In this document: piece by piece, positions 15,180 through 20,153 of the stretch
How the letters are laid out: every line of letters starts with the position of its first letter
Numbering within the stretch: position 1 is the stretch's first letter
Assembly: GCA_002425305.1 (NCBI GenBank)
Contig: DILZ01000069.1
Coordinates: forward strand, 49,622-69,774
DNA length: 20,153 nt
Origin: Ruminococcaceae bacterium UBA5579
GTDB taxonomy: Bacteria > Bacillota > Clostridia > Oscillospirales > Ruminococcaceae
Direction: 5' to 3'
Translations under genes and position numbers: made by a program
The notes under the pieces: model-generated
The model's database searches: none
Told to the model about the DNA's origin: nothing
The model's input: the letters and a program-made list of their open reading frames with translations, nothing else

Positions 15180-15704
15180 TCAGCCCAAGATCTCTTTCAG
15201 CCACTCATATGCTTTTATCTTGTTGACGTCGACCTCGTTGAGAATACTGTTAAGAACATTATCAAAATCCATATCAATTGAGAAATTTTCACAGCCAAGC
15301 GCGAAGTACAGCGACGCAAAAACAACATCCGTGCCCTGCACGGAAAGAAACCTTGCCGCCTCGCCATAACCGCCCTCATTTACCAAGAGATAAACCATGT
15401 CCTTGGCATAACCCTCGCCGTCCTCGTCGAAAGTATCACGATCCAAAATCGGATTGAAATCTATGTCAAGATATATCGAATATTCGTCGGTATCAAACTC
15501 ATACCAAACGTTTGCAAAACCCGCGTAAAGCGCGCACAGATCGTAGATCAGCTTGTAAAAACGTATTATCTCAAGCCGCGTTTGACAGATATTGCGGCGG
15601 CCACGCTCGATCAAATGCCAGATCTCGGCGAACCATGCTTCAAAGTCGCCGTCAAGCGAAACATCGGCGATGATTTTCACCGCGTTGTCATAAGTGAATG
15701 TCAT
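15180..15704 (-). CDS. Unknown acidic protein
   Basis: A 174-residue, strongly acidic soluble protein (many Asp in DTDEYSIYLDIDFNPILDRDTFDEDGEG), with no signal peptide or membrane span. Family not recognised. The frame can be opened further upstream at 15779, but this would overlap the previous gene; GGAGGAG placed 7 bases before the ATG at 15704 clearly marks the start (MTFTYDNAVKII). A helical middle (residues about 25-70) and a C-terminal VNKIKAYEWLKEILG helix can be seen. It lies 58 bases after the DUF1871-like gene and 24 before the deaminase, within the long minus-strand run. The acidic stretch could bind cations, but no defined site was identified. Confidence 0.75.
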   Translation of the reverse strand: MTFTYDNAVKIIADVSLDGDFEAWFAEIWHLIERGRRNICQTRLEIIRFYKLIYDLCALYAGFANVWYEFDTDEYSIYLDIDFNPILDRDTFDEDGEGYAKDMVYLLVNEGGYGEAARFLSVQGTDVVFASLYFALGCENFSIDMDFDNVLNSILNEVDVNKIKAYEWLKEILG

Positions 15705-15762
15705 TGATGCTCCTCCAAATGGGTTAGAGTAAACGATCTTACGGTCGGCTTTTTCGCTTATT

Positions 15763-16020
15763 TTATAAAAGCTTATCAAGCTCCCGTCGAATTTCTCCCG
15801 CCGCTTCTATAAACTTATCAGCCGAAAACTTCACATTAAACGTTCGTGAAAAAACCTTAACGGCTATCTCTGCGATCTCTTCCGCCGAGTTATTCTCGGA
15901 AATAATCTCCGCAATTTCTTTGGTTTCAATATCATACTCATCGGACGGCGCGTGACACGAAAGCAGTCCGTAGGGGTCAGCGTTGTCGATTGCCCTTTTC
16001 ACTATTGAATAATCTATCAT
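15763..16020 (-). CDS. DUF1871-like small protein
   Basis: An 85-residue protein starting MIDYSIVKRAIDNADPYGLL. The pattern of a short helix, ADPYGLL, then APSDEYDIETKEIAEII and a C-terminal helix VKFSADKFIEAAGEIRREL agrees with DUF1871 proteins (Bacillus YugE type), for which no biochemical role is known. The ATG at 16020 follows the stop of the CobW-DUF1980 gene after a single base, and no strong ribosome site precedes it, so translation is probably coupled to that gene. A longer version starting at 16080 would overlap the upstream gene and is less likely. Confidence 0.72.
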   Translation of the reverse strand: MIDYSIVKRAIDNADPYGLLSCHAPSDEYDIETKEIAEIISENNSAEEIAEIAVKVFSRTFNVKFSADKFIEAAGEIRRELDKLL

Positions 16021-16021
16021 A

Positions 16022-16969
16022 TCAATTAAAGTAAACCAGCTCGTTCTGCGCTTTTTCTGTCGGAAGAACGCTGTCCGCAAGTATCACGGGGCCCATACCC
16101 TTATAGCATTGCTGCTTTTCCGCGATAATGTTTCCCGTTACCTCAACCCAATCTCCGTCCTTGAACTTAGCTTCATCGGGGGATTTCACGAGAATACCGA
16201 CCACTTGAATATCGTCGGCGCAGCACGTCATAGCGCGGCGCGAGATAACAAAATATCCCCGGGGAACATTTGACGCTCTGAACACCATTCCGCGGACGTG
16301 AACGTTCTTGCCCTTGTAACGCGGAGCGTTGCTCATAATATCAATATACCACAGCCCGAAATCGTCGTGGACTATCTCAATAGGGTCGGCATTTACATCG
16401 AACGGCATTTCATCATCGCCTTGGAAGCCCTGTTCCACCTCACCGTTGACGTACTCAAACATCATATCAATGCGTGGGTTCAACGCTTTCACGGCGCGGC
16501 GCAGACGCTTCTTGTCGACCTTGCCCGGAACACAGCGGTTGAAGATTATGATATCCGAAACCGCGATGTCATCCGAAATAAGCTGCCGCATATTGTTCAT
16601 ATACATATCGAATGTTTCGTGGTTCACGAACATAAATATCTGGTAGAATATCCAGTCCTTTGGCGCTCTCTGAGCCATATTGCGCAAGCTCCACATACCG
16701 TTGTACTCCAGCATAATGCGGGAGGGCTTGTGCTTATTGACAAGAGCGGTGAGTTTATTCTCGTTGAAATCCTCCTCGTCCTCAATATACTCTACCACGG
16801 ACTTTGAGGCCTTGATGATACGTTCGTCATACTCCACCTCACCCTGCTCACACGCAATAACAAGAGTTTTCTCACCTCGGCTGAATTGTTTGTCATTTAA
16901 CGTTTCCAGGATAAACGACGTTTTGCCGCTTTCTAAGAAACCTGTCATTAAATAAACGGGAATTTCCAT
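16022..16969 (-). CDS. CobW-like P-loop GTPase fused to a DUF1980/TIGR03943-like domain
   Basis: A 315-residue protein in two parts. Residues 1 to about 190 are a CobW/COG0523-type GTPase with Walker A GFLESGKT (10-17), a LEYNGMW Walker B-like turn and FNRC at 143-146 in place of NKxD. The CxCC metal motif seen in most COG0523 GTPases (and in the neighbour upstream) is missing: the matching region reads ACEQGEVEYDER. Residues about 195-300 match the C-terminal domain of TIGR03943/YcgQ-type proteins: NVHVRGMVF, SRRAMTCCADDIQVVGI, DGDWVEVTGNI. In Firmicutes that family is often found beside CobW GTPases and a permease linked to metal supply; here both are one chain and no permease is seen. AAGGAG stands 6 bases before the ATG. 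Confidence 0.8.
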   Translation of the reverse strand: MEIPVYLMTGFLESGKTSFILETLNDKQFSRGEKTLVIACEQGEVEYDERIIKASKSVVEYIEDEEDFNENKLTALVNKHKPSRIMLEYNGMWSLRNMAQRAPKDWIFYQIFMFVNHETFDMYMNNMRQLISDDIAVSDIIIFNRCVPGKVDKKRLRRAVKALNPRIDMMFEYVNGEVEQGFQGDDEMPFDVNADPIEIVHDDFGLWYIDIMSNAPRYKGKNVHVRGMVFRASNVPRGYFVISRRAMTCCADDIQVVGILVKSPDEAKFKDGDWVEVTGNIIAEKQQCYKGMGPVILADSVLPTEKAQNELVYFN

Positions 16970-17107
16970 TTTTTCTCCTTATTTAAAAGTCGCGGAGAAC
17001 CGTTCACTCCGCTTTGCTCCACTGCGTCTTTATAGCTTGCTTTCTTCGTGCCAATACGGCCTTCGATCGCTGCTTCTTTCGTTTTTTGCAATATCACAGC
17101 CAACATT
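16970..17107 (-). other. 138-base gap between the two GTPase genes
   Basis: No convincing gene, promoter or terminator. A 6-bp inverted repeat GCGGAG (16992-16997)/CTCCGC (17007-17012) could form a small hairpin between the two GTPase genes, without a T-run after it on the minus strand. It might trim or stabilise the transcript. The first bases hold the ribosome site of the downstream GTPase gene. A frame crossing the gap has no start signal. Confidence 0.4.
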
Positions 17108-18247
17108 TTACACGTTAAACAAAGCCTTGATTTTATCCTCGACCAACTTTGAGCCGATAACACACATTCTGCCCGTAACATCAGCCGCGCCTGTTCTTAC
17201 CTCGTATTCTTCGGGAACAAAGTCGAAATGATACCAAACGCCTTCGGCGCCGGGAACAATACCCTTAGCTCTCAATACAACGCCAAACTCCTCGTTAGAC
17301 AGCTTTGACAGCGCGTTTTCAAGCTCGTCCCTGGTAAAAATCTTCGCGCTCTCTATTCCGATAGAAGTGAACACCTCATCTGCGTGATGATGGTGGTGAT
17401 GTTCGTGATCATGGCAATGACACTCCTCACCGTCCTCGTGATGGTGATGTTCGTGGTCGTGGTCGTGATCGTGGCAGTGACATTCCTCACCGTCCTCGTG
17501 ATGATGATGTTCGTGGTCGTGTTCATCGTGATTATGGTGGTGCTCGTGTTCTTTATGATCGTGATGACAGCACTCGTCCTCTTCATTATGATGATGTGAG
17601 TGACCGCATACGGGACAGATATCCTCGTCCTTAAGAAGATCATCGGCAAATTTATTCTCCGTTTCCATTGCCGCAAGTATCTGCTTGCCGTTTATCTCAT
17701 CCCAATTAGTGGTGACGATAGTTGCGTGCTCGTTAAGCTCGCGTATCATCTTTACAGCCTCGTCCAGCTTATCCGCAGAGAGCTTTTGCGTGCGCGAAAG
17801 TACAATGGCTTTTGCGGTTTCAACTTGATTTTTATAGAACTCACCGAAGTTTTTCATATACATCTTGATTTTACCGGCATCGGCAACTGTGGTATAGCTG
17901 TTCAAAACGATCTTATCACTGCCGATGTTCATAACCGCCTTGATAACGTCCGAGAGCTTGCCAACTCCGGACGGCTCGATCAAAATTCTGTCGGGTGAGA
18001 ACTCTTCCAGCACCTTTTCAAGCGCCTTGCCGAAATCACCGACAAGCGAGCAGCAAATGCAGCCCTGGTTCATCTCCGTGACTTCAATGCCCGCATCTTT
18101 CATAAAACCGCCGTCAATACCTATCTCTCCGAACTCATTCTCGATAAGCACAAGCTTTTCGCCATTATAGCCCTCTTTAAGCAGCTTTTTGATGAGAGTG
18201 GTCTTGCCCGCTCCCAAAAATCCCGAAAATACATCGATTTTAGTCAT
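17108..18247 (-). CDS. CobW/COG0523 GTPase with His-rich metal-binding insert (putative zinc metallochaperone)
   Basis: A 379-residue GTPase. Walker A GFLGAGKT (9-16), the ENEFGEIGIDG switch (36-46), the metal motif CICC (63-66), EPSG (91-94) and the CobW C-terminal domain (about 292-375) are all intact. Between them sits CPVCG (211-215) and a His-rich insert with about 36 His in residues 216-288, plus Cys in ECCHH and ECHCHD. Such proteins hand metal (zinc, sometimes nickel or cobalt) to client enzymes in a GTP-dependent way; the His loop buffers or captures metal. The ATG at 18247 is preferred over an upstream in-frame start at 18322, because AGAGGG lies 7 bases before it and the protein then starts directly with the P-loop strand. 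It heads the operon, with a strong promoter at 18294-18322. The metal is inferred, not shown. Confidence 0.9.
   Translation of the reverse strand: MTKIDVFSGFLGAGKTTLIKKLLKEGYNGEKLVLIENEFGEIGIDGGFMKDAGIEVTEMNQGCICCSLVGDFGKALEKVLEEFSPDRILIEPSGVGKLSDVIKAVMNIGSDKIVLNSYTTVADAGKIKMYMKNFGEFYKNQVETAKAIVLSRTQKLSADKLDEAVKMIRELNEHATIVTTNWDEINGKQILAAMETENKFADDLLKDEDICPVCGHSHHHNEEDECCHHDHKEHEHHHNHDEHDHEHHHHEDGEECHCHDHDHDHEHHHHEDGEECHCHDHEHHHHHHADEVFTSIGIESAKIFTRDELENALSKLSNEEFGVVLRAKGIVPGAEGVWYHFDFVPEEYEVRTGAADVTGRMCVIGSKLVEDKIKALFNV
17399..17518 (-). repeat. 60-bp tandem repeat coding for the His-rich insert (two copies)
   Basis: Two adjacent 60-bp units (17459-17518 and 17399-17458) differ at six positions and each encodes a 20-residue unit with HEHHHHEDGEECHCHD; the peptides differ only by Asp/Glu at one position. 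The flanking Asp/His codons are looser versions of the same pattern. In-frame expansion or loss would change the metal-binding capacity. Confidence 0.85.
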
Positions 18248-18293
18248 AAAAATACCCTCTTTCAAAATAATCAAGCATAACAGTTCAAATCTT

Positions 18294-18322
18294 ATTATAT
18301 CATTTTTTAGCAAATTAGTCAA
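18294..18322 (-). promoter_or_regulatory. Strong sigma-A promoter of the cobW-his operon
   Basis: On the minus strand TTGACT (18317-18322) and TATAAT (18294-18299) are 17 bases apart, 46 bases before the cobW ATG. I looked for a Zur-type palindrome (AAATCGTAAT-N-ATTACGATTT style) and saw none, so zinc control is not visible in this stretch. Confidence 0.82.
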
Positions 18323-18388
18323 GGTCTAATCGCAGTTTTTTCTATTTTACATACTATATGCAAAATCAAATAATGTACTCTTGATAAA

Positions 18389-18420
18389 CAAAAAGCTCTC
18401 TCCGCATAAACGGAAAGAGC
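18389..18420 (-). terminator. Intrinsic terminator of cheV
   Basis: On the minus strand GCTCTTTCCG (18411-18420) pairs with CGGAGAGAGC (18395-18404) over 10 positions with one G-T wobble, around a 6-base loop, followed by TTTTTGTTT. It starts about 32 bases after the cheV stop. Confidence 0.87.
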
Positions 18421-18451
18421 CAATTTTATAAATAAGATCTCTGATGTTAAA

Positions 18452-19345
18452 TCAGATATGCTCATTAATGTAATTAATAAGAGCGCCTATCTGCGGCTTG
18501 GAAAACTGTGCATCTGCGCCTACGCTATCGCCCTTTACCCTCATTTGCTCATTGATAAGCGATGAGAACAGGTATACCGGAATTCGACGAAGAACCTCAT
18601 CATCCTTTATGCGCTTTGTAAGGTTGTGACCATCCATTTGCGGCATTTCTATATCGGAAATCAGACAGGATATATGGTCAAGAATATCTCCGGCGAGATT
18701 CTTGTGCCCGCTGATGTAATCCCATGCGTCTTTGCCGTTTTCAAACGAAACAATATTCCTATATCCCGCGTCTCCAAGAGTGCTTTGAATAAGTGTGTTA
18801 AGGAACGGGGAGTCTTCTGCGATAACGATGTGCTTGTTCGCTTTTGAGGCATCAACCTCAGTTGCACCGGATGCATCGATAACCGCAGAACGATTAATGT
18901 CAGAAACGATCTTCTCAAAGTCAAGTATAAGTATGATTCTATCTGAGAGCTTAGCGATACCGGTGGCAATATTATTCATACCGTCACCCGAAATTCTCGG
19001 AGGCTTTTCGATATCCTCCCAAGAAATACGCTGTATTCCTTTAACCGATGAAACGTGGAAGCCAACGTCCATCTGGTTGAAGTTGCAGATTATCAAAAGG
19101 TCATGGCTGCTGTCAGCACTCTCTTTATTTAATACCTTATGTAAGTCAATAACGGAGATGACCTTGTCACGCGGCGTGAACACGCCCTCAAACTCGGGCG
19201 GCGAATCGGGAACCGGTATCATCGGCTGGTAGTTCATAATTTCGTTCACCTTGGCGATATTTATGCCAAAGCTTTGATTACCTACCATAAATTCAAGCAC
19301 CTCAAGCTCGTTTGTTCCACTTTCAAGGAGAATATTATTTTCCAT
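18452..19345 (-). CDS. cheV: Chemotaxis protein CheV (CheW-like domain plus receiver)
   Basis: A 297-residue protein. Residues about 12-150 form a CheW-type coupling domain (LEFMVGNQSFGINIAKVNEI, FTPRDKVISVIDLHKVL, ILILDFEKI). Residues about 172-295 are a response-regulator receiver with the acidic pair AEDS, phospho-acceptor Asp231 (LISDIEMPQMDG), Ser-Ser after LF and Lys283 (FSKPQ). This order defines CheV, which links receptors to the CheA kinase and adapts signalling through phosphorylation. The ATG at 19345 is preferred to a TTG two codons earlier; AAGGAG lies 10 bases before the ATG. It has its own promoter and terminator and is divergent from yjfB, another motility-linked gene. Expect CheA, receptors and flagella elsewhere in the genome. 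Confidence 0.93.
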   Translation of the reverse strand: MENNILLESGTNELEVLEFMVGNQSFGINIAKVNEIMNYQPMIPVPDSPPEFEGVFTPRDKVISVIDLHKVLNKESADSSHDLLIICNFNQMDVGFHVSSVKGIQRISWEDIEKPPRISGDGMNNIATGIAKLSDRIILILDFEKIVSDINRSAVIDASGATEVDASKANKHIVIAEDSPFLNTLIQSTLGDAGYRNIVSFENGKDAWDYISGHKNLAGDILDHISCLISDIEMPQMDGHNLTKRIKDDEVLRRIPVYLFSSLINEQMRVKGDSVGADAQFSKPQIGALINYINEHI

Positions 19346-19419
19346 ATACAAAAAGCTCCTTATTAATTTTTATCCGCATAATGACTGCACTCTGCTACAG
19401 TTCATTACTCTACAAATAT

Positions 19420-19448
19420 ATTATACAACATTTTTTCCAAAAAATCAA
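19420..19448 (-). promoter_or_regulatory. Sigma-A promoter of cheV
   Basis: On the minus strand TTGATT (19443-19448) and TATAAT (19420-19425) are 17 bases apart, leaving a leader of about 65-70 bases before cheV. It points away from the yjfB promoter; the two -35 boxes are about 50 bases apart. Confidence 0.8.
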
Positions 19449-19498
19449 GTGATTTTCATTCGAAAATGTACATTTTTTTAAAACAGCCAAAATAAAAC

Positions 19499-19527
19499 TT
19501 GACATTTTAAAATATTTGTGATATAAT
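19499..19527 (+). promoter_or_regulatory. Consensus sigma-A promoter of yjfB
   Basis: TTGACA (19499-19504) and TATAAT (19522-19527) match both consensus hexamers perfectly with 17-base spacing, the strongest-looking promoter in the window. It resembles a vegetative promoter; no sigma-D (flagellar) -35/-10 pattern is seen. AAAGGAGG follows, 8 bases before the ATG. Confidence 0.88.
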
Positions 19528-19553
19528 AAAAAAGATAAAAGGAGGCTTATACT

Positions 19554-19739
19554 ATGGAAATGCAAATTGCTTCAACAGCAATGGCAATGGCGATGGATAA
19601 TCTTCAAAACGGTTTAGCCGTCGGTATGCTAAAAAAGACTATGGAAGCTTCCGCTCAGACTATGGAAGCCATCACGGATATGCTTGACAATATGCCCTCT
19701 CCTGATGGAAGAGGAAACTTGTTAAACGTACGTGCTTGA
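19554..19739 (+). CDS. yjfB: YjfB-family putative motility protein
   Basis: A 61-residue protein that fits the YjfB_motility family: a short start, a Met/Ala-rich amphipathic helix (STAMAMAMDNLQNGLAVGML), KKTMEASAQTMEAITDML, and a polar tail. Family members are small, lack catalytic residues, and are found in motile Firmicutes; the exact role is unknown. It is monocistronic, between a perfect promoter and a terminator at 19758-19788, and divergent from cheV, which supports a chemotaxis or motility role. The very strong promoter and ribosome site suggest it is made in large amount for so small a protein. Confidence 0.88.
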   Translation: MEMQIASTAMAMAMDNLQNGLAVGMLKKTMEASAQTMEAITDMLDNMPSPDGRGNLLNVRA

Positions 19740-19757
19740 TCGTCATTGAATATCCAT

Positions 19758-19788
19758 TCCCCGATCGTTTTGGTCGGGGACTTTTTTT
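19758..19788 (+). terminator. Intrinsic terminator of yjfB
   Basis: A 7-bp stem TCCCCGA/TCGGGGA (19758-19764/19774-19780) with a 9-base loop, followed by C and seven T. It lies 18 bases after the yjfB stop. Confidence 0.88.
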
Positions 19789-19808
19789 ACTTGAATAATT
19801 AATAAAAA

Positions 19809-19836
19809 TCAGCCCTCCCCGTGTGGGGAGGGCTGA
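19809..19836. terminator. Bidirectional terminator between yjfB and the surface protein gene
   Basis: A perfect 12-bp stem TCAGCCCTCCCC/GGGGAGGGCTGA with a 4-base loop (GTGT). Flanking A- and T-rich tracts on both sides allow use by either strand; it mainly ends the minus-strand surface protein gene, whose stop codon is just 6 bases away, and backs up the yjfB terminator. Confidence 0.88.
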
Positions 19837-19842
19837 AAAACT

Positions 19843-20153
19843 TTATTTCTTGTCCTTACGCTTTTTTGCAGTAATACCCATTGCAATCGCAGCTCCAACC
19901 GCACCTATCGCAAGTCCACCTGTAGCGTCTCCGACACCTGTATAAGGATTAGGACCACGCGGAACGTCATCATCATCTATCTCGATACCAGGATCCGTAG
20001 GAGGAAGATCTCCACGAGGAACATCGTCATCATCAATAATAATTGAATTATCATCGTCCGTATCGGTATCACTATCCGAATCTGTGTCACTGTCGGTGTC
20101 GCTGTCCGAATCTGTGTCACTATCGGTATCACTATCCGAATCTGTGTCGCTGT
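19843..20153 (-). CDS. C-terminus of a cell-wall-anchored surface protein with NPYTG sortase signal (5' part outside window)
   Basis: The last 103 residues of a larger protein read from the window edge to the TAA at 19843-19845. They hold three copies of a ten-residue Ser/Asp/Thr repeat (SDTDSDSDTD), two copies of DDDDVPRG separated by DLPPTDPGIEI, then NPYTG (codons 19936-19950), a hydrophobic span GGLAIGAVGAAIAMGITA, and a basic tail KKRKDKK. This triad (LPxTG-like motif, membrane span, positive tail) is a sortase sorting signal; the NPxTG form is a variant used by several Clostridia and Ruminococcus. The repeat probably acts as a stalk, as in Ser-Asp repeat adhesins. The function depends on the missing N-terminus. 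No start codon is expected in this part. Confidence 0.85.
   Translation of the reverse strand, partial: SDTDSDSDTDSDTDSDSDTDSDTDSDSDTDTDDDNSIIIDDDDVPRGDLPPTDPGIEIDDDDVPRGPNPYTGVGDATGGLAIGAVGAAIAMGITAKKRKDKK
20062..20151 (-). repeat. 30-bp tandem repeat (three copies) coding for the Ser/Asp/Thr stalk
   Basis: Three 30-bp units (20122-20151, 20092-20121, 20062-20091) encode the same ten residues and differ only by synonymous third-base changes. The array runs off the window edge, so the true copy number is unknown. Tandem coding repeats of this kind often vary in length between strains. Confidence 0.85.

Noticed and set aside
16948..17181. A 77-codon minus-strand frame spanning the gap between the two GTPase genes
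   Set aside because: It overlaps both neighbours out of frame, has no ribosome site, and its translation shows no family pattern.
17384..17599. A plus-strand frame rich in Met and Val next to the His-rich repeat
   Set aside because: It is the complement of the His/Asp codons of the CobW insert (CAT/CAC read as ATG/GTG), a pure composition effect.
18248..18360. A Zur- or Fur-type operator in front of the cobW operon
   Set aside because: No palindrome of the expected length or sequence was found around the promoter; zinc control cannot be claimed from this sequence.
20062..20153. Regular repeats at the right edge as a possible CRISPR array
   Set aside because: The 30-bp units are contiguous with no spacers, in frame, and translate to a Ser/Asp/Thr stalk before a sorting signal.

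Overview
The window looks like a chromosomal piece from a Gram-positive, moderate-GC Clostridia-type bacterium, most likely an Oscillospiraceae/Ruminococcus-like gut or rumen organism. This is an inference from the AGGAGG-type ribosome sites, textbook sigma-A promoters (TTGnnn-17-TATAAT, found five times), a YjfB-type motility peptide, a chemotaxis CheV, and a C-terminal NPxTG sortase signal after an Asp/Ser/Thr repeat. No rRNA, tRNA, CRISPR array, transposase or phage gene was seen. Almost everything lies on the minus strand.

Region by region (plus-strand coordinates): 1-665 holds the 3' end of argF (ornithine carbamoyltransferase) and a small coupled unknown gene on the plus strand. It meets a minus-strand OmpR-type response regulator/histidine kinase pair (2859-680) at a terminator that overlaps the kinase stop codon. 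Next is a tightly packed minus-strand operon (7311-2994): tyrA, a membrane protein, pepF, and a histidine-kinase-like protein that has lost its phospho-accepting His. A consensus promoter lies in front of tyrA.

10845-7402 is the accessory-looking part: a small membrane protein followed by two tandem paralogues of about 470-485 residues. Their first ~190 residues are almost identical, including at DNA level, but the second halves differ strongly. This is the best candidate in the window for an undescribed system; the C-terminal halves vaguely resemble DUF4304-type domains and the layout recalls domain-swapping immunity or sensor genes, but the function is unknown. Then comes fbaA with its own promoter and terminator.

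18247-11964 is a nine-gene minus-strand run between one strong promoter (18294-18322) and one strong terminator (11905-11936): a His-rich CobW/COG0523 metallochaperone GTPase, a second CobW-like GTPase fused to a DUF1980/TIGR03943-like domain, a DUF1871-like small protein, an unknown protein, an MTA/SAH deaminase, hisI, a GNAT acetyltransferase, a frameshifted nitroreductase, and hisE. The mix of zinc-chaperone-type GTPases with zinc-dependent enzymes (HisI, the amidohydrolase) suggests, without proving, a metal-supply theme.

The right end carries divergent motility/chemotaxis genes (cheV on minus, yjfB on plus) and the C-terminus of a cell-wall-anchored surface protein (19843 to beyond the window end). 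No gene-free stretch exceeds 300 bases; the longest gaps (about 130-205 bases) hold the promoters and terminators listed.
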